The notes under the pieces are model-generated. The model was not told the DNA's origin, made no database searches, and was given only the letters and a program-made list of their open reading frames with translations. From positions 2,108,001 to 2,172,000 of the forward strand of contig NZ_JABBYJ010000001.1 in NCBI RefSeq assembly GCF_012932565.1: a DNA stretch of 64,000 nucleotides, written 5' to 3'. This stretch comes from Sneathiella limimaris. GTDB lineage: Bacteria > Pseudomonadota > Alphaproteobacteria > Sneathiellales > Sneathiellaceae. Shown piece by piece: positions 7,221 to 16,747 of this stretch. The stretch's first letter is position 1. Every line of letters begins with the position of its first letter. The position numbers and the translations under genes were made by a program.

Positions 7221-7877
7221 ATGATGACTGAAAACTACGCAGAAGCGCGCCATGCCATGGTGCTCTGTCAGCTTCGTCCCAATCGAGTTACTAGCGATAG
7301 TGTTGCTGAGGCCATGGACACCGTTCCAAGAGAGGCCTTTGTTCCCAAGGCGCTCAAAGGCGTTGCCTACATGGACGAGGACCTGGAGATCGAAGCGGGC
7401 CGTTACTTGATTGAGCCACGGGTTTTTGCCCTGATGCTGCAGGCTGCGAAGGTTCAGGAAAGCGATGTCGTTCTGGATGTGGCTTGTGGAACAGGCTACA
7501 CATCTGCGGTTATCGGACGTCTTGCGCAGGCTGTCGTTGCTATCGAAGATCGTGAAGAGTTGGTGGAAAAAGCCAGCGAAACACTGACATCACTTGAAGC
7601 AGATAATGTGGCTGTTGTGAGCGGTGACCTGGAAGCAGGCAACGCCAAGCAGGGACCTTTTAATGTCATTCACATTAATGGTGCAATTGATGAAGTGCCT
7701 CAGGCTTTGTTTGATCAATTGGCTGAAGGGGGTCGTCTGGTCTGTGTGATCGGATCCAATCCTGGCGTTGCAACACTTTATGTCAAAGAGAATGGGACGC
7801 TGGTTCGGTCTGCTCTGTTTGATGCAGAAGTCCCGCGTCTGGGTGTGATGGCGAAAGCTGCTGGCTTCCAGTTTTAA
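7221..7877 (+). CDS. Divergent protein-L-isoaspartate methyltransferase-like protein
   Basis: A 218-residue class I SAM methyltransferase of the Pcm family. PREAFVP near residue 35 and the SAM site VLDVACGTGYTSAVIG near residues 87-102 are visible, but the Pcm substrate-site hallmark GQTISQP is replaced by GRYLIEP. A canonical pcm is present at 47782, so this copy probably has another role. Its position directly before tolC is typical of Alphaproteobacteria, where such genes are usually annotated simply as Pcm. Confidence 0.78.
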   Translation: MMTENYAEARHAMVLCQLRPNRVTSDSVAEAMDTVPREAFVPKALKGVAYMDEDLEIEAGRYLIEPRVFALMLQAAKVQESDVVLDVACGTGYTSAVIGRLAQAVVAIEDREELVEKASETLTSLEADNVAVVSGDLEAGNAKQGPFNVIHINGAIDEVPQALFDQLAEGGRLVCVIGSNPGVATLYVKENGTLVRSALFDAEVPRLGVMAKAAGFQF

Positions 7878-8124
7878 GATCTGAGGGTGAATTTCGAGCC
7901 TCAAGGTCATGTTTGTGCGCTTGAGAGACTATGACATAGGTCACAATGTTGTGAGTTTGACACAATGTTGGCTTTGTTCAGGGTTCTGAATTGAGTAGAC
8001 CTTTATAGGGGTTTGCAACTGCTGCCCCAGACAGTTTATGGTTAATCTAGCGAAAAACTCCAATGTTGAGACCAGCTATACTGGTAGACTTGGGCGACGG
8101 GGAATTGTTAAAGGGCGTTATCTG

Positions 8125-9489
8125 ATGAGAAAACTAAAGATTTCGGTGGCTTCAGTTCTGGCGGTTTTGGTGCCATTTGCATCAGCTCAGTCGGAGACCT
8201 TGGAAGAAGCTCTGATTATGACCTACAACAGTAATCCGACGATCCTGTCTCAGCGAGCGAACGTGAGAAGTGTGGATGAGGGCGTGCCGCAGGCTTTGTC
8301 TGGCTGGCGCCCAACGGTCACCCTGGTTGGTGAAGCCGGTAGCACCTATAACAAATCTGCCTCCACGACTGCGACAGGCGGAGATCGCACTTACAATCCG
8401 TCGTCTCTTGCGCTCAGTGTTTCGCAGCCTCTGTATGAAGGTGGGCAGACGAACGCCAATACAAATGCGGCTGAAGCTGATGTGAAGGCGGCACGGGAAA
8501 ACCTGTCTTCTGTTGAGCAGAACATTTTTCAGTCTGCTGTTTCTGCCTACATGAATGTGGTTCGGGATACAGCAGTTGTTGAATTGAACCGGAATAACGT
8601 GGAAGTTCTGACCCGTCAGCTTGAGGCTGCCAATGACCGGTTTGAAGTGGGTGAAATTACCAGAACTGACGTTGCTCAGGCAGAAGCCCGCCTTGCTGGT
8701 GCCAATTCAGAATTGATCCGCTCGATCGGAAACCTGAAGGCCAGCGAAGCCACTTACGAAAAGATTGTCGGCCAAAAACCGGGTCAGTTACAGTATCCGG
8801 GTTTTCCAACAGATTTTCCAGAAAGCCTGGAGAGTGCAATTGAGCTTGGGATCAACAACAACCCAAGTGTAAGAGCTGCCAAATTTCAGGAAGAAAGCTC
8901 TATGCACAATATCCGAGCCACATCGGGCCGGTTGCTGCCGAGCCTGACCCTGGATGGTTCTGTTGGGCATTCAGATGATCAGTCTGCTGAAACCCAGTGG
9001 GGCGAAAGCGCTAGTATTTCTGCGACCCTGACTGTGCCACTTTATCAGTCAGGTGCAGTCTATAGTAGTGTCCGCCAGGCCCGCCAAATCAACAGCCAGC
9101 GGAAGATTGAAATCGAAAGTGCGGTTCGTGATGTCCGGGAAGCGGTAACTCAGGCGTGGGAGCAACTAGAATCAGCCCGTGCTGACATCCAGTCAACCGA
9201 AGAGCAGGTTCGCGCGAACACCATCGCCCTTGAAGGTGTGCAGCAGGAGGCCCAGGTTGGCTCCCGTACCACGTTGGATGTGCTGGATGCGGAGCAGGAA
9301 TTGCTGAACAGCCAAGTGAACCTGGTCAGTGCTCGCCGTAATGTGTATGTTGCACTCTACGATGTGTTGGCAGCGGTTGGTAATTTGAGTGCCAAGGAAC
9401 TGGGTCTGAATGTGGAATATTATGATCCGGAAGCCAACTACAAGCGGGTTCGCAATAAGTGGATCGGTACAGATGGTGGCCTGGATTAA
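8125..9489 (+). CDS. tolC: TolC-family outer-membrane efflux protein
   Basis: A 454-residue outer-membrane channel for type I secretion and RND/ABC efflux. Signal peptide MRKLKISVASVLAVLVPFASA, then two OEP repeats; the first includes 'LEEALIMTYNSNPTILSQR' and the second 'ESAIELGINNNPSVRAAKF'. Late motif SRTTLDVLDAEQELLNSQVNL is characteristic of alphaproteobacterial TolC. ATG 8125 is preferred over the upstream in-frame ATG at 8038 because it begins the signal peptide and follows AAGGGCG. No pump genes are adjacent, so it probably serves several exporters. Confidence 0.92.
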   Translation: MRKLKISVASVLAVLVPFASAQSETLEEALIMTYNSNPTILSQRANVRSVDEGVPQALSGWRPTVTLVGEAGSTYNKSASTTATGGDRTYNPSSLALSVSQPLYEGGQTNANTNAAEADVKAARENLSSVEQNIFQSAVSAYMNVVRDTAVVELNRNNVEVLTRQLEAANDRFEVGEITRTDVAQAEARLAGANSELIRSIGNLKASEATYEKIVGQKPGQLQYPGFPTDFPESLESAIELGINNNPSVRAAKFQEESSMHNIRATSGRLLPSLTLDGSVGHSDDQSAETQWGESASISATLTVPLYQSGAVYSSVRQARQINSQRKIEIESAVRDVREAVTQAWEQLESARADIQSTEEQVRANTIALEGVQQEAQVGSRTTLDVLDAEQELLNSQVNLVSARRNVYVALYDVLAAVGNLSAKELGLNVEYYDPEANYKRVRNKWIGTDGGLD

Positions 9490-9597
9490 ACATCTCCCTG
9501 ATTTTGCAATCTAAAATTATGTACTTGACTGGTTTTTTCTGTCATTCTTCGGTAAGTTCAGGAAATTGAGCTTTCGTTTCTGGTGGTGAGTTAATCG

Positions 9598-10293
9598 ATG
9601 AGTGACGCAAAAACAGAACAAGAACCGACGATGGAAGAGATCTTGGCTTCCATTCGCCGGATCATTTCAGAAGATGGTGAGGAAGAGAAAGCCGAGGGTG
9701 CGGAAGACGAAGCGCCTGAAGCTGCCGAGGCCGAGCCGGAAGTTGCTGTTGAGCCTGAAATGGAAGCTGAGCCGGAGCCTGAGCCGGAACCAGAGCCTGA
9801 ACCTGAAGACGATGTTCTGGAGCTGACCGACGTCGTTGACGAAGTCGAAGAGGATGAAATGGTTCTGGATGCCACCATGGAAGTGATGGAAGAGCCGGAA
9901 CCAGAACCTGAGCCTGAGCCTGAGCCGGAACCAGAACCAGAGCCTGAAGTTGAGATGGAAATGGAACCGGTTCCGATGCCTGAACCTGAGCCTGAGCCAG
10001 AACCGGAACCAGAGCCCCAGGTCACTGCGGCAGAACAAAAACATTTGGATAGCTTGCTGGAAGAGCCGGTTGTTCAGGCGGCGACGAGTTCCTTTGCCAG
10101 CCTGGCAGGGGCGGTATCTGCAGCGCGTGGCATGCCCATGGGGAACTCTGCTGCGACTTTGGAAGAATTGGTTCGCGATCTATTGCGACCCATGCTGAAA
10201 GAATGGCTGGATGAGCATCTTGCCAGTATCGTTCAACGCATCGTGGAGCGTGAGGTGAGCAAGCTCGCAGATCGCGCTGACGACGACGACTGA
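9598..10293 (+). CDS. popZ: PopZ-like polar organising protein (DUF2497)
   Basis: A 231-residue protein with the three-part PopZ plan. The N-terminal helix [18 protein letters not shown] (residues about 8-25) is the partner-binding region in Caulobacter PopZ. An acidic, proline-rich linker (about residues 40-145) contains repeated EPEP runs. The C-terminal oligomerisation helices include [19 protein letters not shown] (about 188-206). In Caulobacter, PopZ forms a polar matrix that anchors the ParB-parS centromere. Location between tolC and valS is the usual alphaproteobacterial context. Confidence 0.9.
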   Translation: MSDAKTEQEPTMEEILASIRRIISEDGEEEKAEGAEDEAPEAAEAEPEVAVEPEMEAEPEPEPEPEPEPEDDVLELTDVVDEVEEDEMVLDATMEVMEEPEPEPEPEPEPEPEPEPEVEMEMEPVPMPEPEPEPEPEPEPQVTAAEQKHLDSLLEEPVVQAATSSFASLAGAVSAARGMPMGNSAATLEELVRDLLRPMLKEWLDEHLASIVQRIVEREVSKLADRADDDD

Positions 10294-10325
10294 TCAGCTG
10301 GGACTGCGGGCCGACCACCAATCTA

Positions 10326-10344
10326 CGGGGCGCTTTGCGCCCCG
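10326..10344 (+). terminator. GC hairpin between popZ and valS
   Basis: CGGGGCGC and GCGCCCCG arms with a 3-nt TTT loop, followed only by CTTTAC. The stem is very strong but the T-tract is poor, so it could be a weak terminator or an mRNA processing/stability element. Confidence 0.45.
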
Positions 10345-10393
10345 CTTTACATCTGATTATTGACTGATTTTAGAAATTAAGAAGGCAACAGAA

Positions 10394-13057
10394 ATGTTGG
10401 ACAAATCTTATCGACCCCAGGAGGTCGAGGAGAAGCTCTATTCCCGATGGATGGAAAGCGGAGCTTTTGAATGTGGGCGAAACGATAGTGAAGATGCGTT
10501 TACCATCGTGATCCCACCGCCGAACGTTACCGGTAACCTGCATATGGGCCATGCGCTCAATAACACCTTGCAGGATATTCTGGTCCGCTTTGAGCGGATG
10601 CGGGGCAAGGATGTCTTGTGGCAGCCGGGCACTGACCACGCGGGTATTGCCACCCAGATGGTGGTTGAACGTCAACTGGCAGAGCAGAATGTCACCCGTC
10701 ATGACCTTGGGCGGGAAGCCTTCATTGACAAGATCTGGGACTGGAAGGCCCAGTCTGGCGGCTCCATCATTGGGCAGTTGCATCGCCTTGGTGCGTCCTG
10801 TGATTGGCGACGGGAACGCTTCACCATGGATGAAGGCCTCTCAAAGGCTGTTCGGAAGGTTTTTGTTCAGCTCTATAAAGAAGGGCTGATCTACCGAGAT
10901 AAGCGGCTGGTCAACTGGGATCCGAAATTCCACACTGCTATTTCCGATCTGGAAGTTGAGCAGAAGGAAGTCAACAGTCACATGTGGCACTTCCGCTACC
11001 CAATCGAAGGGGAAGAGGGCAGGTATATTATTGTTGCCACTACTCGGCCGGAAACCATGCTGGGTGATACAGGCGTTGCCGTTCATCCAGACGATGACCG
11101 CTACAAGGACCTGATCGGCAAGCATGTTATCCTGCCAATTGTTGGCCGTCGGATCCCGATTGTTGCCGATGAATACGCCGATCCAGAGCAAGGCTCCGGT
11201 GCAGTGAAGATCACGCCAGCTCATGATTTTAATGACTTTGAAGTCGGCAAACGCGCCGGTCTTGAGGTGATCAACATCATGGATATCAATGCTTGCCTGA
11301 ACGATGAAGTGCCGGAAGCATATCGCGGCATGGAGCGCTTTGAGGCGCGGAAGAAAATCGTTGCGGAAATTGAAAGCCTTGGCCTTTTGGAGAAGATTGA
11401 GGATCACACCCATATGGTGCCTTACGGCGATCGCTCCGGTGTTGTGATTGAACCTTTTCTAACCGATCAGTGGTTTGCCGATGCCGCAACCCTTGCCCAG
11501 CCGGCCATTCGCGCGGTGGAGCAGGGACGCACCAAGTTTGTCCCTGCCAAATGGACCAACACCTATTACGACTGGATGCGCAACATTCAGCCTTGGTGTA
11601 TTTCACGGCAACTCTGGTGGGGTCATCGCATTCCGGCCTGGTTTGGCCCTGATAACATGATCTTCGTAGAAGAAACCGAGGAGCAGGCCCTTGCTGCGGC
11701 GAAAGCCCATTATGGCAGTGATGTTGAACTGCATCAGGATGAGGATGTTCTGGATACCTGGTTCTCCTCTGCGCTTTGGCCATTTTCAACCCTAGGCTGG
11801 CCGGATAAAACACCGGAGCTTGCGAAATATTACCAGACGGATGTGTTGATTACTGGCTTTGATATTATCTTCTTCTGGGTTGCCCGGATGATGATGATGG
11901 GCCTTCATTTCATGGATGATGAGCCGCCGTTCCATACGGTCTACATCCATGCGTTGGTTCGCGATGAGCATGGCGCGAAGATGTCCAAATCCAAGGGCAA
12001 TGTGGTTGATCCGCTGGATCTGATTGATCGCTATGGTGCAGATGCACTTCGCTTCTTCCTGGCGGCCAGTGCGGCGCAGGGGCGCGATGTTCGCCTGTCC
12101 GAGCAGCGGGTCGAAGGCTATCGGAACTTTACGACAAAGCTCTGGAACGCAGCGCGCTTTTGCGAAATGAATGATTGTGCGGTCGCTGATGGATTTGATC
12201 CGTTTGGGGTGAAGGATCCAGTCAATCGCTGGATCGTTGGTGAGGTTGCCAAATGCGAAGCCGCCGTTCGTGAAGCTCTGGAAGGGGAGCGCGATGGTTA
12301 CCGCTTCAATGACGCGGCGGGCGCGGTTTACGCGTTTACCTGGAATGTTTTCTGCGACTGGTATCTGGAACTGGCAAAAATTCCGTTCCAGGGCGATGAC
12401 GAGGCCATCAAGTCAGAAACCCGCTCCACCGCAGCCTGGGTTCTGGACCAGATCCTGAAACTTCTGCATCCGTTTATGCCGTTCGTGACCGAGGAATTGT
12501 GGCAGTCTGTGGCCGCGAACCGGAGCACGGATCTGATCGTCGCCGACTGGCCGGTTTATCCGGAGAATGCTGTGGATGCGGACGCGGAAGCGGAACTGGA
12601 ATGGTTGCAGGGCCTTGTCAGCGGCATTCGCGGTGTCCGGGCTGAAATGAATGTGCCTGCTGGCGCCAAGATCCCGCTCATTTTCAATGATGGCAATGAC
12701 GTCCAGAAGGATCGGCTCACCCGACATTGGGAAGTGATCTCTCGTCTTGCACGGCTGGAAAGCAAGGATGTGGATGCAGAGCTTCCAAAAGGCTCCTTGC
12801 AGTTTGTCCATGACGGAGCGACGGTTGCGCTGCCACTTGCCGGTGCCATGGATCTGGACGCGGAAAAAGCGCGCCTGGCCAAGGAAATTGGCAAGCTGGA
12901 AGGCTACATGACCGGGCTGAATAAGAAGCTTGGCAATGAGAAGTTTGTCTCAAGTGCGCCCGAAGCCGTTGTGCAGGGTGAGCGCGACAAACTGTCTGAG
13001 GCCGAAATTAAACTCGCCAAACTCAAAGAAGCTGCCGAAAGACTGGCTGAACTCTAA
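10394..13057 (+). CDS. valS: Valyl-tRNA synthetase
   Basis: An 887-residue class Ia synthetase that charges tRNA-Val. HIGH-type motif PPPNVTGNLHMGHALN (about residues 41-56), editing-domain motif TTRPETMLGDT, KMSKS at about residues 528-532, anticodon-binding domain, and a C-terminal coiled-coil arm (AEKARLAKEIGKLEGYM) expected for bacterial ValRS. Length fits the family. It is followed by a strong terminator. Confidence 0.97.
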   Translation: MLDKSYRPQEVEEKLYSRWMESGAFECGRNDSEDAFTIVIPPPNVTGNLHMGHALNNTLQDILVRFERMRGKDVLWQPGTDHAGIATQMVVERQLAEQNVTRHDLGREAFIDKIWDWKAQSGGSIIGQLHRLGASCDWRRERFTMDEGLSKAVRKVFVQLYKEGLIYRDKRLVNWDPKFHTAISDLEVEQKEVNSHMWHFRYPIEGEEGRYIIVATTRPETMLGDTGVAVHPDDDRYKDLIGKHVILPIVGRRIPIVADEYADPEQGSGAVKITPAHDFNDFEVGKRAGLEVINIMDINACLNDEVPEAYRGMERFEARKKIVAEIESLGLLEKIEDHTHMVPYGDRSGVVIEPFLTDQWFADAATLAQPAIRAVEQGRTKFVPAKWTNTYYDWMRNIQPWCISRQLWWGHRIPAWFGPDNMIFVEETEEQALAAAKAHYGSDVELHQDEDVLDTWFSSALWPFSTLGWPDKTPELAKYYQTDVLITGFDIIFFWVARMMMMGLHFMDDEPPFHTVYIHALVRDEHGAKMSKSKGNVVDPLDLIDRYGADALRFFLAASAAQGRDVRLSEQRVEGYRNFTTKLWNAARFCEMNDCAVADGFDPFGVKDPVNRWIVGEVAKCEAAVREALEGERDGYRFNDAAGAVYAFTWNVFCDWYLELAKIPFQGDDEAIKSETRSTAAWVLDQILKLLHPFMPFVTEELWQSVAANRSTDLIVADWPVYPENAVDADAEAELEWLQGLVSGIRGVRAEMNVPAGAKIPLIFNDGNDVQKDRLTRHWEVISRLARLESKDVDAELPKGSLQFVHDGATVALPLAGAMDLDAEKARLAKEIGKLEGYMTGLNKKLGNEKFVSSAPEAVVQGERDKLSEAEIKLAKLKEAAERLAEL

Positions 13058-13077
13058 GAGTTGGTAATCGAGACCTG

Positions 13078-13110
13078 AAAAGCCCGGGGTTACCGCCCCG
13101 GGCTTTTTTT
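13078..13110 (+). terminator. Rho-independent terminator of valS
   Basis: AGCCCGGGG (13081-13089) and CCCCGGGCT (13096-13104) stem, 6-nt loop, followed by seven T. Confidence 0.9.
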
Positions 13111-13192
13111 ATGTGCTTGGAAGCGTATAATCTTGTGGGCGATGGATCTCTCGGCAGGAACAGAGAGAGTTCATGAATAAGGGTCAACACCA

Positions 13193-13405
13193 ATGACAGA
13201 CTTTAAAACTCATTCAACACTTACCTGTCCATTATGCGGTCATCAGGAAACGGAGGAAATGCCGACGGATGCCTGTCAGTATTTTTACGAATGCAAAGGC
13301 TGCGGTGAATTGTTGAAGCCAGAGCAGGGAGATTGCTGCGTTTTTTGTTCCTATGGAACAGTAGCATGTCCTCCGATACAGCTCGGAGACCAGTGTTGTC
13401 ATTGA
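13193..13405 (+). CDS. Small cysteine-rich GDCCVFCSYG protein
   Basis: A 70-residue protein with paired CxxC-type motifs (CPLCGH, CKGCGE) and the signature GDCCVFCSYGTVACPPIQ. It probably folds around one or more metal ions, most likely zinc. Homologues with this signature are widespread small hypothetical proteins, sometimes near heavy-metal genes, but nothing of that kind is adjacent here. Function unknown; an isolated gene between terminators. Confidence 0.75.
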   Translation: MTDFKTHSTLTCPLCGHQETEEMPTDACQYFYECKGCGELLKPEQGDCCVFCSYGTVACPPIQLGDQCCH

Positions 13406-13443
13406 TCGCGGAAAGATAGTCAGTTTTGGTCGAACTTATTATT

Positions 13444-13478
13444 CCTGAAAGCGCCATGGTTTTGGGGGCGCTTTCAGG
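13444..13478. terminator. Bidirectional hairpin between convergent genes
   Basis: Perfect 12-bp inverted repeat CCTGAAAGCGCC / GGCGCTTTCAGG with an 11-nt loop between the GDCC protein gene and the convergent TRAP permease gene. The T-run is weak on both sides. Confidence 0.55.
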
Positions 13479-13490
13479 CTTTGGTTGTCT

Positions 13491-15488
13491 TTAGGTTGCC
13501 AGTTGGCGACGGCCCATCAGGTTAAGACCGAGGCCAAGGCCCGTGCAGATCACTGCGATGATGGCCAGCTCTCCGTGGGTAAAGGGCAGGATACCGCCGC
13601 CGGGTAAGGCAAGCAGCAGACCACCGATCAGGAACAGCGCCCGCACAGGTAAGCTGAACAGATGCCGGGTGAGGGAGCCCACCCAAATCAGATAACCTTG
13701 CAAGGCAGCCGAGATCAGGAAGATCCCGATGATTGCAGTCAAGCAGACGACGACCACCTCAACTGGGCTGCCATTTCCGAGGAAGGCAGGATTGAAGACA
13801 AAGAAGAACGGAATGAAGTAGATAATCGATCCGATCCGCATGGCTTCCACACCTGTTTCCATAGGCTTACAGTTGGAGACGGAGGCGGCCGCAAAGGCAG
13901 CCAGCGCCACTGGTGGCGTAATGAAACTGAGCATCCCCCAGTAGAGCAGGAACATATGCACGGACATGGCATCAAGACCGCTCGTGATCAGTGCCGGCGC
14001 CAGAATAATCGCCAGGAAAATATAGGCGGCTGTCACTGTCATCCCAATTCCCAGCACAAAGCTGGTTGCAGCCCCCATAATGAGGAGCGCAAACTGATTT
14101 TCGCCTGCCAGATAAACGAGGTCATTGGTCAGTGTGCCCGTCATTCCGGTCACTTGCAATGCGCCGACAATAAGACCAACTGCCGCCAGGAGCCCCGCCA
14201 GTTCTGCAAGCAGGCCACCTGCTGCAAATACCATGTCCTTGAACCGTTGTAAGGTCAGGCGGTATTTGGGGTTAAACTGGTTGATCGCCAAGAGCAGGAT
14301 CGTCGCGTAGAAAGGCGCGTGGGATTCCCGTTTCAGGAAAATCAGCATCCAGACGAGGAAGACAAAGACAGCAATATAGTACCAACCTTCCTTAAATACC
14401 TGCTTGAGGGAGATCAGTTCCTCCTTCGGTAGACCAGAGAGTTTATTCTCTGCCGCATAGGCATCGATCTGAATGAAAAGACCCAGATAGTAGAGAATGG
14501 ACGGGATTGCTGCGGCAATCGCGACATCAATGTAGCGAACGTTCAGAAAGTCCGCCATGATGAAGGCGGTTGCCCCCATGATGGGCGGCATCATCACCCC
14601 ACCGGTAGACGCACAAGCCTCAATCGCGGCGGCCGTTTTAGGCCTAACCCCGATACTTTTCATGGCCGGGATGGTTAGAGCGCCCGTGGTCAACACATTG
14701 GTCACGGGGCCGCCGCTCATGGAGCCAAAAAGACCGCTTGAGAAAATGGCGACCTTGGCCGGCCCCCCCCGCACATGACCCATGAGGGCAAAGGCGAGAT
14801 TGATGAAGAACTGGCCAGCGCCGGTGTAGATGAGCGCCACTCCAAACAGGAGGAAGCCAAATACCAACGATGAAAAGGCCTTCATGGGGATGCCCAAAAG
14901 GCTCTCTTCCGAGAACATGTGGAACGCGCCGGTCAACAAAAATGGTCTGCTAACACCTGAGATTACTGTTGGCATCAGATCCGCATAGACCGGATAAAGC
15001 GAGAGCACTGCGACAATGATAAAGACCGCAATCCCGCCTGCGCGGCGACCTGCTTCCAGAACCACGGCCCATAGAGCAAGTGAGACATATAACCCGTGCT
15101 CTGGTGGGTTGAACTCCCACGCCTCATCGAGGATATCTTCTGCGAACCAGACGTAATAGGCCGTGAGTGCAAGGGTCCCCAGAAAGAGAAAGGCATCGTA
15201 CCAGGGAACAGTGGTCTTTGAGGAGCCTTTGGTAGCTGGCATGATCAGGAACAGCATCGCGATCATAACACCCGCCAACAGGTACATATAACGGTTGGTC
15301 ACCAGCACCATACCTGCGGTCATTTTAAAGAAGCCGAGGTTAAAGAGCTGATTAACCGCAAGAAGAATTGTAAGGGTGGTGAGCCCGAGGATAATAGTCA
15401 TCCAAAAGGGTGACAAACGGCGATACCGAAGAGATTCTAAGTCTTCGATTTCCTCCGTTCCAGCCTCAGGATTATCGGTCGTGGACAT
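13491..15488 (-). CDS. TRAP transporter fused large/small permease (TAXI type)
   Basis: A 665-residue polytopic inner-membrane protein in which the small (4-helix) and large (12-helix) TRAP subunits are fused. Diagnostic segments are GSMSGGPVTNVLTTGALTIP, ACASTGGVMMPPIMGATAFI and GMTVTAAYIFLAIILAPALI. With the TAXI binding protein encoded upstream it would form a sodium- or proton-driven importer; the substrate is unknown (TAXI systems often take dicarboxylates or glutamate-like compounds). A stable hairpin separates it from the binding-protein gene. Confidence 0.93.
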   Translation of the reverse strand: MSTTDNPEAGTEEIEDLESLRYRRLSPFWMTIILGLTTLTILLAVNQLFNLGFFKMTAGMVLVTNRYMYLLAGVMIAMLFLIMPATKGSSKTTVPWYDAFLFLGTLALTAYYVWFAEDILDEAWEFNPPEHGLYVSLALWAVVLEAGRRAGGIAVFIIVAVLSLYPVYADLMPTVISGVSRPFLLTGAFHMFSEESLLGIPMKAFSSLVFGFLLFGVALIYTGAGQFFINLAFALMGHVRGGPAKVAIFSSGLFGSMSGGPVTNVLTTGALTIPAMKSIGVRPKTAAAIEACASTGGVMMPPIMGATAFIMADFLNVRYIDVAIAAAIPSILYYLGLFIQIDAYAAENKLSGLPKEELISLKQVFKEGWYYIAVFVFLVWMLIFLKRESHAPFYATILLLAINQFNPKYRLTLQRFKDMVFAAGGLLAELAGLLAAVGLIVGALQVTGMTGTLTNDLVYLAGENQFALLIMGAATSFVLGIGMTVTAAYIFLAIILAPALITSGLDAMSVHMFLLYWGMLSFITPPVALAAFAAASVSNCKPMETGVEAMRIGSIIYFIPFFFVFNPAFLGNGSPVEVVVVCLTAIIGIFLISAALQGYLIWVGSLTRHLFSLPVRALFLIGGLLLALPGGGILPFTHGELAIIAVICTGLGLGLNLMGRRQLAT

Positions 15489-15541
15489 GAGATAAAACCC
15501 GGATCAGGAATAAAAATGAATGGCTGAAGGCCGATTAGAAT

Positions 15542-15574
15542 GTGTCTGGAGCGACCATTGTTCGCTCCAGACAC
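15542..15574 (-). promoter_or_regulatory. Intercistronic hairpin in TRAP operon
   Basis: Perfect 13-bp inverted repeat (GTGTCTGGAGCGA / its complement) with a 7-nt loop, in the 95-bp gap between the binding-protein and permease genes. Such elements usually shield or terminate most transcripts so that the binding protein outnumbers the permease. Confidence 0.6.
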
Positions 15575-15583
15575 CAAGGTCGA

Positions 15584-16747
15584 TTACCAGCTTTGGAAAA
15601 CCGCCATCATGCCAGCTGCTTCTAAAGCACTGGCGCGGGCTTTTGCCCAACCGTTCTTGAAAGCCTCATCATCAGATGGAGCATCCGCAGTGAAGTCTTT
15701 CCAGGCTTTTTGCAGGACTTCCTGACGTTTCAGGTTTTTCTGCTGATTGGCCTCGGCCGCATCAGACCATTTGCCGCTTTCTTTGTAGTAGCGAACAGCG
15801 CCTTCATGGAATGGCATGAAGGAAACTTCCAGTTTTTGACGCTCCCACGCCCAGCCATTCGCACCTGGTGCACTATCCTTGTAGTCGTCGAAATGCTCAT
15901 ACATGGCTTTTGTCATGTTATAGGCAATGTCTTCAGACACGGCTGTGTTGGAAATCAGGATTGGATAACCTGTACCAACACCTTCATATCCACCTTCTGG
16001 AACACCAGGGCCCTGCAGACATTTGTGGCGGTAGTACCAAGGGACAACACTGTTCAGACGGTCCCATCCTTCTTTGGAGCCATGAGGAGCTGGTGGATGG
16101 TAGAGACCCCGTGGGGAGGCATCAATTTTCAGCATGGTGCTAGAGAAAGTTGCACCGATCAGGGCGTCCACGTCCCCATTGATCAGTGCATCAATTGACG
16201 CACCATAGCCCCCAATTTCCACTTTTTCTACATCATCCCAATCCATGTTTGCGTAGGCCATATAGGCGCTCATCGCCTGATTGAGGGATGCGGTACCCCG
16301 AATCCAGGCGACTTTTTTGCCTTTCATATCCTCAATGGTTTTAATGTTCGCATCTTTTGCGGTGACCAAAGAAGCTGCGCAGCCATCAGCCAGGTTATGC
16401 AAGAGGAGCCGGATTGGTTGTGGTCCCCATTTGTCGGTGCCGAACACATAAACACCTTCCTGAGCGTAGATACTGTCAGAACCGGTAGCTGAGAAGTGGG
16501 CAACGCCACTTTTCAAAGGCGACAGGCGTGACACATCGTTCTTGCCCGGAATAACCCGAAGGTTGACGCCATATTTGTTTTTCAGAACACTCCCGACACC
16601 AACCATCTGGTTATAGCCGCTGGTCCCGGTGTTATATGCGGTGGAGACAAGCGTATTTGGAAGCTTGATGTCAGCAGCGGACACAGAACTGGCAATTCCA
16701 GCAGCTGCAAAAGTGACAAGGGTGGCGTGAAGTAACTTGGTTTTCAT
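15584..16747 (-). CDS. TAXI-family TRAP transporter solute-binding protein
   Basis: A 387-residue periplasmic protein. Signal peptide MKTKLLHATLVTFAAAGIASS ending in a SSVSAA cleavage site. The mature part has the TAXI pattern 'VSTAYNTGTSGYNQMVGVG' near its start and later 'KKVAWIRGTASLNQAM'. ATG 16747 is preferred because GGGAGGAA lies eight bases upstream and it opens the signal peptide; the longer frame adds 15 residues. First gene of the two-gene TRAP operon. Ligand not predictable from sequence. Confidence 0.92.
   Translation of the reverse strand: MKTKLLHATLVTFAAAGIASSVSAADIKLPNTLVSTAYNTGTSGYNQMVGVGSVLKNKYGVNLRVIPGKNDVSRLSPLKSGVAHFSATGSDSIYAQEGVYVFGTDKWGPQPIRLLLHNLADGCAASLVTAKDANIKTIEDMKGKKVAWIRGTASLNQAMSAYMAYANMDWDDVEKVEIGGYGASIDALINGDVDALIGATFSSTMLKIDASPRGLYHPPAPHGSKEGWDRLNSVVPWYYRHKCLQGPGVPEGGYEGVGTGYPILISNTAVSEDIAYNMTKAMYEHFDDYKDSAPGANGWAWERQKLEVSFMPFHEGAVRYYKESGKWSDAAEANQQKNLKRQEVLQKAWKDFTADAPSDDEAFKNGWAKARASALEAAGMMAVFQSW

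Noticed and set aside
9591-10025. Minus-strand frame of 144 residues made of Gly-Ser repeats
   Set aside because: Exact antisense shadow of the Glu-Pro repeats in popZ; no ribosome site and no gene context.
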